From Haloplanus rubicundus (lineage in GTDB: Archaea; Halobacteriota; Halobacteria; Halobacteriales; Haloferacaceae), in assembly GCF_003342675.1 (NCBI RefSeq), contig NZ_CP031148.1, positions 1,550,001-1,614,000 of the forward strand: DNA of 64,000 nucleotides, read 5' to 3'. The position numbers and the translations under genes were made by a program. The first letter of the stretch is position 1, and every line of letters starts with the position of its first letter. Shown piece by piece: positions 15,508 through 24,079 of the stretch. Below the pieces are notes generated by a model. That model saw nothing but the letters and a program-made list of their open reading frames with translations, did no database searches and was not told the origin of the DNA.

Positions 15508-18453
15508 ATGGCTATCGACGACGCCGAGAACTCCGGTTCCGAGGGGTTCGACGGCGCGGCCGCCGTCGGTTGGGACGACGCGGTCGATCCGGCGGCACTC
15601 TCCGACTCGCTCGCCGCCGGGAAGGCGGCAGCGACCCGGCTCGACGCCGCCGTCTCGCGGGTGCAGGACGGCGCGCCGCCGGTCGTCAAGGGACTCTGGA
15701 CGTGGGAGGATTACAAGCGGGAGTTCCACTACGACGCGGACGGCACTCCACCGACGGACGGGCAGGGGGAGGCGGTTCCGTTCGATCCCAGCGACACCCT
15801 CGGGTTCGACCCCGAGAAGACCGAGAACGTCCTCTCGTTCGGCGAGAATCTCGCCGCGGAGCTCGACACCGTCGTCGACGAGCGGACGGTCGACGTGGAC
15901 GAGGCCCTCGACGAGGACGCCTTCTTCGAGACGGAGTTCGGCGCCACGACCGTCACCAACCGGTACGACCTGGAGAAGACGGTGCCGATGGAGAAGAAGC
16001 TCCACTTCCGGGAGATCGACCGCTACTGGGTGAACAAACCCTACGCCTACGTCGTCATCTTCCAGTCCCGCAAGGAAAACGAGAAGAAATACTACGTGGT
16101 CCAACCTCACACGACGCCCATCGAGGACGACCTGCTCGAATTTCTGCGGGCCAAACTCCAGAACGCGATCAAATACGCCGACGTCGAGGTTGCGGGCGGT
16201 CTCGACGAGCGCGAACGGGTGATCAAAGACGAGACGTACGCGCTGCTGGAACGGTACGACCTCTACTCGAAGACGTCGGGGAGCGGCTTGCTCGACACCA
16301 TCGCCACCCAACTCGGCGTCGAGAGCGCCGACGGGACGGCCGGACGGCTCCTCTCCCGTCTCGGCTGGCGGCCGGCGCCAGACGTCGACGAGGAGCTGTC
16401 GGGACTCAGCGTCCGCCCCGAACCCGCGCTGGTCGAGGAGGACGCCGATCACCTCTCGGAGTACCAGGTCGAGAAACTGCTCTACTTCCTCAAGCGGGAC
16501 TTCATCGGCTACGAGCGCATCGACGGCATCAAACACGACATCAACGTCGAGGACATCTCGTGTGACGGCTACCACTCCCCCGTCTTCGTCTACCACAGCG
16601 ACTACGAACAGATCATCTCGAACATCTACCACGGCGACGACGAACTCGACGATTTCGTCGTCAAACTCGCCCAGCGATCGGGCAAGGGGATCAGCAAGCG
16701 ACGGCCACAGGTCGACGCCACCCTCCCCGACGGCTCCCGCGCCCAGCTCACCCTCGGCAAGGAAGTCTCCGACCACGGCACCAACTACACCATCCGGCAG
16801 TTCAAGGACGTTCCCTTCACCCCCGTCGACCTCATCAACTGGAAGACGTTCTCGCTGGAGGAGATGGCCTACCTGTGGCTCGCCATCGAGAACAACAAGT
16901 CGCTCATCTTCGCCGGCGGGACCGCGTCCGGGAAGACGACCAGCCTGAACGCCGTCTCCCTGTTCATTCCCTCGAACTCCAAAATCGTCTCCATCGAGGA
17001 CACCCGCGAGGTGGAACTGCCCCAGCGCAACTGGGTCGCCTCCGTGACTCGACCCTCCTTCTCCGACGACGAACAGGGCGACGTGGACGAGTTCGACCTG
17101 CTGGAGGCCGCACTCCGCCAGCGGCCCGAGTACATCGTCATGGGCGAGATTCGAGGCGAGGAGGGCCGCACCCTCTTCCAGGTCATGTCCACCGGGCACA
17201 CCACGCTGACGACGTTCCACGCCGACAGCGTGGGCGAGGTGCTCAAGCGGTTCACCACGGAGCCGATCAACGTCTCGAAGACGATGTTCTCGGCGCTCGA
17301 CCTGGTGTCGATCCAGACCCAGACCAGGGTGGGCGGCCGGAAGGTTCGCCGGAACAAGAACCTCACCGAGATCAACTTCTACGACGCGGAAAACGACGAG
17401 ATAAACGTCCAAGACGTCTACCAATGGCAGGCCGAGACCGACGAGTTCCTCCGGATGAGCAACTCGAACACGTTGGACGAGATTCGGTTCGACCGCGGGT
17501 GGACTCGTGGGACCCTTGAAGAAGAGTTGTTCAAGCGCGAGGCCGTCCTCGCCTACCTCATCGAGAACGGTCTCAACACGTACACGCAGGTCGCCGCCAC
17601 CGTCCAGGCCTTTATCAACGACGAGGAGACCATCCTCGCGCTGATGGCGAACGACCAGCTCGAACGCAGCCTGGAAGACCTCCGCGAGATGGAGTCGGTC
17701 CTCATCGACATCGATCCGGAGAAGGAGGCGATGGTGCCCCGTCCCGATCCGAACGAGGCGGGACTGGAGCTGTGTGCGGACATCCTCGACCGGGCCGAGA
17801 CGGAACTGTTCGAGGAGTATCGCGGCGAGGCGGTGCCGGGCATCGACGCGGCGCTCACGGACGTGGACACCGCCGCGGACGTGACCGCCTCGCCCTCTAC
17901 GCCGCCCTCGTCGGCCGAGGCCGGCGGCGAGGGTGGACCGGAATTCGACGACGCGGGCGCCGACGCCGACGGGGGCGACGACGCCGCGGGAACGGTCGAC
18001 CTCGACGAGTCACCGTTCGACGCGGAGTCGGACACCGGAAACGACCCCACGGCCGGCGCGTCGTCCGGCGACGACGGGTTCGACATCTCCTTCGACGACG
18101 GGCCGACCGACGAGTCGGGCGCCGACGTCGACCTCGACTGGGGGTCGTCCACGTCCGGCGCCGACGCGGCCGAAGAGCCGGCGGACGAGCCGTTCGCCGA
18201 TGCGGCCGAGGAGCCGGCGGACGAGTCGTTCGCCGACGCGGCCGAAGAGCCGGCGGACGGGGACGGCTCGCCCGACGTGGACGAGGCGTCGACCGACGAG
18301 GCGAACGAAGCATCGCCCGACGACTCGCTCGACGACGGCGAGACGAACGAAGCGTCGACCGACGACTCGCTCGACGACGGCGACGACGAGTCGGCCGCCG
18401 ACATGGACGAGTGGGGCTTCGGCGACGTGACCGACGCGGACGAGGAGGAGTGA
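15508..18453 (+). CDS. Type IV pilus/secretion ATPase (PilB/GspE/TadA type) with long acidic tail
   Basis: A 981-residue ATPase. Walker A is GGTASGKTT (about residue 470) and Walker B with the Asp/His boxes is YIVMGEIRGEEGRTLFQVMSTGHTTLTTFHAD (about 541-572). The N-terminal domain is the KLHF..RYW type found in haloarchaeal PilB3 proteins. From about residue 790 the protein becomes an acidic, low-complexity tail with imperfect repeats of AEEPADE-x-FADA (about 889-916) and DDSLDDG. It powers pilus assembly from the cytoplasm. The next gene, PilC-like, starts one base after the stop codon. ATG 15508 fits the TATA box. Confidence 0.93.
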   Translation: MAIDDAENSGSEGFDGAAAVGWDDAVDPAALSDSLAAGKAAATRLDAAVSRVQDGAPPVVKGLWTWEDYKREFHYDADGTPPTDGQGEAVPFDPSDTLGFDPEKTENVLSFGENLAAELDTVVDERTVDVDEALDEDAFFETEFGATTVTNRYDLEKTVPMEKKLHFREIDRYWVNKPYAYVVIFQSRKENEKKYYVVQPHTTPIEDDLLEFLRAKLQNAIKYADVEVAGGLDERERVIKDETYALLERYDLYSKTSGSGLLDTIATQLGVESADGTAGRLLSRLGWRPAPDVDEELSGLSVRPEPALVEEDADHLSEYQVEKLLYFLKRDFIGYERIDGIKHDINVEDISCDGYHSPVFVYHSDYEQIISNIYHGDDELDDFVVKLAQRSGKGISKRRPQVDATLPDGSRAQLTLGKEVSDHGTNYTIRQFKDVPFTPVDLINWKTFSLEEMAYLWLAIENNKSLIFAGGTASGKTTSLNAVSLFIPSNSKIVSIEDTREVELPQRNWVASVTRPSFSDDEQGDVDEFDLLEAALRQRPEYIVMGEIRGEEGRTLFQVMSTGHTTLTTFHADSVGEVLKRFTTEPINVSKTMFSALDLVSIQTQTRVGGRKVRRNKNLTEINFYDAENDEINVQDVYQWQAETDEFLRMSNSNTLDEIRFDRGWTRGTLEEELFKREAVLAYLIENGLNTYTQVAATVQAFINDEETILALMANDQLERSLEDLREMESVLIDIDPEKEAMVPRPDPNEAGLELCADILDRAETELFEEYRGEAVPGIDAALTDVDTAADVTASPSTPPSSAEAGGEGGPEFDDAGADADGGDDAAGTVDLDESPFDAESDTGNDPTAGASSGDDGFDISFDDGPTDESGADVDLDWGSSTSGADAAEEPADEPFADAAEEPADESFADAAEEPADGDGSPDVDEASTDEANEASPDDSLDDGETNEASTDDSLDDGDDESAADMDEWGFGDVTDADEEE

Positions 18454-18454
18454 C

Positions 18455-20485
18455 GTGAGCCTCGACACCGGCCGTGGACTGAACGGCGGCGTCGACAGCC
18501 TCGGCGACCTGTTTTACCCCCTCTACCGACGGCTGTTCGACGGCGACGGCGACTTCGTCGGCGAGGTGGAGACGAAACTCGTCCAGGCTCGGATGGCGAC
18601 GACGGTCGAACTCTACCTCTCGCGGGCGCTCGCCGTCGGCGTGCTCCTCGGCGGCGTGTTGTGGGCGCTCGGCACGCTCGTCGGCTACAGCCTCTTCGCG
18701 TTCGGCCTCGTCTCCCCCGAACTGTTCTCGACGGGGGCGCGCATTCCCAACGAGGCGGTCGTCGCGTTCATCGACCTGATCAAGGTGCCCGCCGCTATCG
18801 CCATCATCGGCCTCGTCATGGGTTCGTTCGGCTTCGTCACGGGCTTCGGCACGTTGATCGCCATCCCCTACTCGCGGGCGTCGTCGCGGGAACGCGAGAT
18901 CAACATGCTCCTCTCCGACTCCATCTCCTTCATGTACGCCCTGTCGGTCGGGGGGCTCAACCAGTTGGAGATTCTGGAGGCGATGGCGAAAGCCGACGAC
19001 ACGTACGGCGAGGTGGCCTACGAGTTCCAGAGCATCGTCCAGGAGACGGAGTATTTCGGCACCGACTACCGCAACGCCATCCAGCAACAGGCCATCGAGA
19101 CGCCGAGCGACGACCTCTCGCAGTTCCTGACGGATATGCTCTCTATCGTCAACTCCGGCGGGAACATGCAGGCGTTTCTCTCCGACAAGAAGGACAAACA
19201 CATGCGGACCGCCAAACAGCAACAGGAAGTCACGCTCGACACCCTCGAACTGTTCGGCGAGATGTACATGACGCTCTCGCTGTTCCCGCTCCTCTTGATC
19301 ATCATCCTCGTCATCATGAGTATGCTGGGGGAGGCCCAGTCGTTCATGCTGTACGCGACGGTGTACGGTCTCATCCCGATCACCGGCGCGATGTTTCTGG
19401 TGCTCGTTTCGACGGTGAAACAGGACGAACCGGGCGACGGCTACCTCGACCCGTCGGACGATGGCGGCCGCGGCGCCGAGACGACCCGTGGCGGCCTCTT
19501 TCACCTCGGGCTGATCGAGAGCTACGTCGGCGAGTTCGGCATCTTCGACCGCATCAAATCCCGCGAAGGGGCGTTCCGGACGAAACAGCTCCTGCGGCAG
19601 CCACACGTCTTCTTCCGCGACAACCCACTGTTCACGCTGGTGTTGACCGTTCCGGCAGCGCTGGTGCTGGTCGCGTTCACCGCCGTCAGCGGTGCGGCGC
19701 CGACGACGTGGGCCGGCATGGTGCAGGCACCCGTCTGGGGGACGTTCGTGTGGATCTACGTCCCGCTCTACCTGACGCTCGTCCCCCTCGGCGTCTTCCA
19801 CGAGTGGAACGTCCGGTCGCGGGCGGCCATCACGGGGAAGCTGTCCGACAACCTCCGCAAACTGTCGAGCGCGAACGACACGGGACAGACGCTGCTGGAG
19901 TCGGTGAACACCGTCGCCGAGACGTCGTCCGGGAAGCTGGCCGACGAGTTCGACGTGCTCTACGCGAAGGTGAACTACGGCATGAGTCTGCGGACGGCGC
20001 TGGTCGAGTTCAACAACAAGTACCACATCCCGCGGCTGGCCCGGACGGTCAAGCTCATCAGCAAGGCCCAGGAGGCGTCGAGTCAGATCACGCAAGTCCT
20101 GACCACGGCCGCCCAGGCCAGCGAGAACCAGGACGACATCGAACGCGAGCGACGGTCGCGCACCCGGATGCAGGTGGCGATCATCCTGATGACCTACCTC
20201 ACGCTGCTGGGCGTGATGGCGATTCTGAAGACGCAGTTCCTCGACGTGATGGCGGGGCTGACCGAGCAGGCGGGCAGCAGCGGCGGGGGCGGCGGGTCCT
20301 CGCAGTTCGGCGGCGGCATCGACACCCAGCTGCTCTCTTTGCTCTTCTTCCACGCCGTCACCCTACAGGCCATCCTCTCGGGGGTCATCAGCGGCTACAT
20401 CCGGACCGCGAAGCTGATGGCCGGCGTCAAGTTCGTGGTGATCCTGCAGACCATCGCGTTGGCCGTGTGGCTGGTGGTTGGATGA
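18455..20485 (+). CDS. Type IV pilus platform protein (PilC/TadC/FlaJ type)
   Basis: A 676-residue polytopic membrane protein with two GspF/TadC-type halves, each a cytoplasmic helical bundle (AKADDTYGEVAYEFQ in the first, SSGKLADEFDVLYAKVNYG in the second) followed by membrane helices. It anchors the PilB-type ATPase and the growing pilus. It uses a GTG start one base after the ATPase stop, and its stop overlaps the start of the first pilin-like gene by four bases. Confidence 0.92.
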   Translation: MSLDTGRGLNGGVDSLGDLFYPLYRRLFDGDGDFVGEVETKLVQARMATTVELYLSRALAVGVLLGGVLWALGTLVGYSLFAFGLVSPELFSTGARIPNEAVVAFIDLIKVPAAIAIIGLVMGSFGFVTGFGTLIAIPYSRASSREREINMLLSDSISFMYALSVGGLNQLEILEAMAKADDTYGEVAYEFQSIVQETEYFGTDYRNAIQQQAIETPSDDLSQFLTDMLSIVNSGGNMQAFLSDKKDKHMRTAKQQQEVTLDTLELFGEMYMTLSLFPLLLIIILVIMSMLGEAQSFMLYATVYGLIPITGAMFLVLVSTVKQDEPGDGYLDPSDDGGRGAETTRGGLFHLGLIESYVGEFGIFDRIKSREGAFRTKQLLRQPHVFFRDNPLFTLVLTVPAALVLVAFTAVSGAAPTTWAGMVQAPVWGTFVWIYVPLYLTLVPLGVFHEWNVRSRAAITGKLSDNLRKLSSANDTGQTLLESVNTVAETSSGKLADEFDVLYAKVNYGMSLRTALVEFNNKYHIPRLARTVKLISKAQEASSQITQVLTTAAQASENQDDIERERRSRTRMQVAIILMTYLTLLGVMAILKTQFLDVMAGLTEQAGSSGGGGGSSQFGGGIDTQLLSLLFFHAVTLQAILSGVISGYIRTAKLMAGVKFVVILQTIALAVWLVVG

Positions 20486-21033
20486 TCGAGGGTGGCCGTC
20501 ACCGCAACCGCGCCCAGACCACGATCGACTTCGCCATCGGGACGAGCGTCTTCCTCGTCACCGTCGCCTTCGTCGTCGCGTTCGTCCCCGGCATCTTCCA
20601 GCCGTTCGCGGACGGTCCTCAGGAGGAGCTCGCGGGTATCGACCGCGTCGCGGACACGGTGGTCTACGACCTCCTCGACGACGGCGACGGCGACGGCGGC
20701 GCGACCCTCGACCGCCGCTGTACGATTGCCTTTTTCGACGCCGACGACACCGACACCGGCTGTGCCTTCGACGACGCCGCTCCCTTCGCCGAGCAGGTGG
20801 GCCTCTCCGCGGGCCACCACGCCAACGTGACCGTCGTCGGCGCCGACGACGGCACCGCGAACCCCGTCTGCTCCGACGGCACGCGGGTGTACGTGAGCGA
20901 CACCGACGACTGTTCGAGTGGGTTCACGCTCGATGCGGGCGACTCCCTTCCCCCCGACGGCGCGTCGGTGATCGGGCGACGGGTCGTCTACGTCGACGGA
21001 ACCACCGCCACCGTCGTCGTCAGGATGTGGTAA
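20482..21033 (+). CDS. Pilin-like protein with class III signal peptide (1)
   Basis: A 183-residue protein. A short basic leader (HRNRA) is followed by QTTIDFAIG and a hydrophobic helix, fitting prepilin-peptidase cleavage before the Gln with an acidic residue at +5. The ectodomain has paired cysteines (RRCTIAFF, TGCAF, VCSDG, DDCSSG) that may form disulphides. Its position in the ATPase/platform operon makes it a structural or minor pilin. The start overlaps the upstream stop (ATGA). Confidence 0.82.
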   Translation: MIEGGRHRNRAQTTIDFAIGTSVFLVTVAFVVAFVPGIFQPFADGPQEELAGIDRVADTVVYDLLDDGDGDGGATLDRRCTIAFFDADDTDTGCAFDDAAPFAEQVGLSAGHHANVTVVGADDGTANPVCSDGTRVYVSDTDDCSSGFTLDAGDSLPPDGASVIGRRVVYVDGTTATVVVRMW

Positions 21034-21035
21034 CC

Positions 21036-21629
21036 GTGCGCGCACAGGCTCACACGCTGGAGGCAATCGCCGCGGGCATCGTCGTCCTCGCGAGCGTCGT
21101 CTTCGCCCTGCAGGTGACGGCCGTCACCCCGCTGTCGGCGAGTACGGCCAGCCAGCACATCGAGAACCAACAGCAGGCGTCGGCCGCGGGCGTCCTCGAC
21201 GCGGCCCGGGAGAACGGGGCGCTCGACGCCGCCGTCACCTACTGGGACGAGACGAACGGGACGCTCCACGGCACCTCAGGCGGCGGGTACACGACCGACG
21301 CCGAAGTCGAACGGACGACGCTCGGCCGGATGCTCCTCGACACCTTCGAGGCGCGCGGCGTCGCCTTCAACGTCTACTTCACGTACACCGCGGACACGGG
21401 GTCGTTCGCACGCCAGCGGTTCATCTACCGCGGCGAGCCGAGCGACAACGCGGCCACGGCGGCGACGACGGTGATGCTCTACGACGACGACCCGCTCTAC
21501 GACGCGAACGAGACGCCGACCGACACGACGGTCAACGAGTCGACCACCTACGACGCCCTGATCCCGCCGGAGTCGTCGACGGGGCTGTACAACGTCGTCC
21601 GCGTGGAGGTGGTGGTGTGGCGGATGTGA
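21036..21629 (+). CDS. Pilin-like protein with class III signal peptide (2)
   Basis: A 197-residue protein starting at GTG two bases after the previous stop. The leader is only MRA before QAHTLEAIAAG and a hydrophobic helix, with Glu at the +5-type position. The ectodomain is rich in Asn-x-Ser/Thr sequons (NGT, NES), so it is a candidate for N-glycosylation. It overlaps the next gene by 13 bases. A minor pilin or pseudopilin role is inferred from context. Confidence 0.78.
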   Translation: MRAQAHTLEAIAAGIVVLASVVFALQVTAVTPLSASTASQHIENQQQASAAGVLDAARENGALDAAVTYWDETNGTLHGTSGGGYTTDAEVERTTLGRMLLDTFEARGVAFNVYFTYTADTGSFARQRFIYRGEPSDNAATAATTVMLYDDDPLYDANETPTDTTVNESTTYDALIPPESSTGLYNVVRVEVVVWRM

Positions 21630-22858
21630 CCGGGGAGCGGAGCCGCGCACAGCTGCTCCTCGTGGGCGCGCTCGCGCTCGCCGTCATCTTCCTCTCGCTG
21701 AGCCTCCTGCTCAACTCGGTCATCTACACGGAGAACCTGGCGACGCGCCAGACCCACGCCGACGTCGAGAAAGCCGAGACGTTCCGGGCGTCCGTCGTCG
21801 ACGGCCTCGGCGGCGCCGTCGAATACGCCAACCGGCGGAACGTGACTGGCTTCGCCGACCGTCGCGACGCGTATCGCGCGGCGACCGACGACTGGATCCC
21901 GACGCTCGCGAACTACTCCGCGACCGACGGGCTGGCGGGGGACGTGGACCGCGCGGGCGTCCAGCAGGGGACCCGTATCGTCGACGCGAACGCGAGCACC
22001 GGCATCGTCGACCGGAACGGCGACGGCGACTGGACGATGGCCACCGACTCGTCGGTTCGGCGCTTCCGGCTGAACGTCACGCTCTCGTCCGTCGACTCGC
22101 CCGACGACACGACCATCACTATCGACGACGGCACCGCACAGGACGTGGTCGTCGAGGACGACGGGAGCGGGCCGCAGGTCCGCGTCGTGGGCCGGGGCAC
22201 CTGTGAACTGACGCGCGGGCACGTCGATATCGGCGCCGGCCGGGTCGACGGCGACTACTGCCCGCCGCTGGCCGACGCCCGCCCGACGGGGACCGTCGAC
22301 GTGTCGGTGTCGAACGGCGATGGCATCGACGCCACCTACTCGTTCGTCGTCGACCGCCACTCGGAGGGGTTCCGGACCGCCGTCGACACGGCCAACTTCC
22401 CGGGGCAGTGTACGCCCCCGTCGCCGCCGACGTACGCGACGACGGTCGGCGACGACCCGTACACGACGCCGGCCATCTACGCCGCGACGGCGCGAATCGG
22501 GGTCGCGACACAGGACCTCGACTACCGGCGGACGGTCCGGGCGGCGCCCGACGAGGCGGGCGAGCCGGCCACCGGACCCACCTTCACGACGTTCAACGTC
22601 ACGCAGTCGGGGAACGATTTCGACGTCGGCTGGCAAACCAGCGATCCGAACGCCGACGTCGACTCCGTCGACCTTCGGGTCACCTACGTGACCAACGGGA
22701 CGGTCTACGCCGACTCGTCCGGCCTGTCGCCGAACGGGTCGGCGTCGTTCAAGGACGTGCCGAGTGGGCTGGCGTACTACGTCAACGGCACGGTGACCGA
22801 CGGGACGTCGGACCGCCGCGTCAGCGAGATTCACGACACGGGGGCGTGTCCGCCGTGA
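21617..22858 (+). CDS. Large pilin-like surface protein (3)
   Basis: A 413-residue protein with a GTG start. Leader GERSRA precedes QLLLVGALALAV and a membrane helix, then a long ectodomain with several Asn-x-Ser/Thr sites (NVT, NYS, NGT) and a fibronectin-like stretch near the C-terminus (SGNDFDVGWQTSDPNADV). Its size suggests a tip or adhesin-like subunit; that is inference from size and operon position. Confidence 0.78.
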   Translation: MADVTGERSRAQLLLVGALALAVIFLSLSLLLNSVIYTENLATRQTHADVEKAETFRASVVDGLGGAVEYANRRNVTGFADRRDAYRAATDDWIPTLANYSATDGLAGDVDRAGVQQGTRIVDANASTGIVDRNGDGDWTMATDSSVRRFRLNVTLSSVDSPDDTTITIDDGTAQDVVVEDDGSGPQVRVVGRGTCELTRGHVDIGAGRVDGDYCPPLADARPTGTVDVSVSNGDGIDATYSFVVDRHSEGFRTAVDTANFPGQCTPPSPPTYATTVGDDPYTTPAIYAATARIGVATQDLDYRRTVRAAPDEAGEPATGPTFTTFNVTQSGNDFDVGWQTSDPNADVDSVDLRVTYVTNGTVYADSSGLSPNGSASFKDVPSGLAYYVNGTVTDGTSDRRVSEIHDTGACPP

Positions 22859-23319
22859 TGCGCCGCGACCGCCGCGCCACGTCGACGGCGCTCGGCTACG
22901 TCCTGTCGCTCGGCATCGCCGCCGTCCTCGTCTCCGGCCTGCTCGTCGCCGGCGGCGGCCTGATGGAGGATCAGCGCGACCAGTCCGCGCGGATCGAACT
23001 GCAGGTGATCGGACAGACCGTCGCCGACGACCTGGCGAGCGCCGGCCGCCTCTCGGACTGTGATTCCTGTGACGTCCGGCTCCGGATCGACGTACCCTCG
23101 CGCGTCGCCAGCGAATCGTATCTGATCGACGTGGTCGAGGTGGACGGCACCGCCCCTTCGTACCGGTACCGCCTCGCGCTGACGACCGGGCGGTCGAACG
23201 TGGCGATCAACGTCACGGTTCGGACGAGCGTCCCGGTCGTGGAGACGTCCGTCACTGGCGGGACGATGATCGCCGAGTACGACCCCGCGGCGGGTACCCT
23301 GGAGGTGCGGAATGACTGA
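22858..23319 (+). CDS. Pilin-like protein (4)
   Basis: A 153-residue protein whose ATG overlaps the preceding stop (TGATG). Leader MRRDRRA is followed by TSTALGYVLSLGIAAVLVSGLL, similar to haloarchaeal pilin N-termini. The ectodomain has a CDSCDVRLR cysteine pair. The last eight bases overlap the next gene. Probably a minor pilin. Confidence 0.78.
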   Translation: MRRDRRATSTALGYVLSLGIAAVLVSGLLVAGGGLMEDQRDQSARIELQVIGQTVADDLASAGRLSDCDSCDVRLRIDVPSRVASESYLIDVVEVDGTAPSYRYRLALTTGRSNVAINVTVRTSVPVVETSVTGGTMIAEYDPAAGTLEVRND

Positions 23320-24079
23320 CGAACGCGCCGTCAGCGACGTGTTGAGTTTCGTCCTCGTGTTCTCGCTGATCACGGCGTCGGTCGGGCTAGTCACGGTCGT
23401 CGGCCTCGGGAGCCTGCAGGACGCCCGCAACGCGGAACGGATCGACAACGGCGAGCGGGCGTTCGAGGTGCTCGCGGACAACCAGCGAGACATCGCCCAC
23501 GGCGGCGCACCGTCGCGGGCGACGGAGATCAAACTCGCGGAGACCACGCTGACGCTCGGGGAGTCCTCCGACACCAACGTCTCGCTGTCGGACGGGACGA
23601 CCGTTGGAACCACGGAGTCCCGGTCGATCACGCTAGGTACGTCGGGCGACGGCAACGACCTCTCGCGGGGTGTCGTCTACGAACTCGGTGCCGTCTTCCG
23701 CGTCGACCGCGGTGGCGCCGCGATGCGTCGCGCGCCCCCGTTCCAGTTCGGCGAGAACCGGACGGTGATCCACTACGTGACCCTCGAATCCGTGACTGGG
23801 GCCGTCCAGCGTCGCTCCGGGTCGACGACCGTGCTCGTCCGGAGCGTCCGGGGCAGTACCGCCGTAGTTTCACACACCCAGCCGTCGAACGCGGTGACCG
23901 TCGTCGTCGAAACTACGCCGCGCCGCGCGGAAGCCTGGAAACGCTACTTCGAGGCGCAACTGGAGGGGATGCCCGGCGCGACCTGTGACTCGCTCGACGG
24001 CTCCGGAACCGTCTCCTGTTCGTTCGAGACCGACAACCTCCACGTCGCACAGACGACGATCAGGGTTCGGATCAATTGA
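23312..24079 (+). CDS. Pilin-like protein (5), DUF7289-type
   Basis: A 255-residue protein. Leader MTDERA precedes VSDVLSFVLVFSLITASVGLV, a class III type signal and membrane helix. The rest is a beta-rich ectodomain with RRAEAWKRYFEAQL near the C-terminus, a block that also appears in related form (YADAWGSYFSTR) in the convergent protein at 24072. It is the last gene of the operon and overlaps that convergent gene by eight bases. Confidence 0.78.
   Translation: MTDERAVSDVLSFVLVFSLITASVGLVTVVGLGSLQDARNAERIDNGERAFEVLADNQRDIAHGGAPSRATEIKLAETTLTLGESSDTNVSLSDGTTVGTTESRSITLGTSGDGNDLSRGVVYELGAVFRVDRGGAAMRRAPPFQFGENRTVIHYVTLESVTGAVQRRSGSTTVLVRSVRGSTAVVSHTQPSNAVTVVVETTPRRAEAWKRYFEAQLEGMPGATCDSLDGSGTVSCSFETDNLHVAQTTIRVRIN

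Noticed and set aside
15460-17424. A 654-codon minus-strand open frame under the ATPase
   Set aside because: It is antisense to the Walker A/B region of the ATPase and shows no family motif.
17897-20353. An 818-codon minus-strand open frame across the pilus genes
   Set aside because: The sense strand has PilB tail, PilC and conserved motifs; the antisense product is low-complexity Arg/Ala/Pro.
20700-20712. GACGGCGACGGC-type short repeats in pilin-like gene 1
   Set aside because: Simple coding repeats for Asp-Gly, expected for acidic proteins in high-GC DNA.
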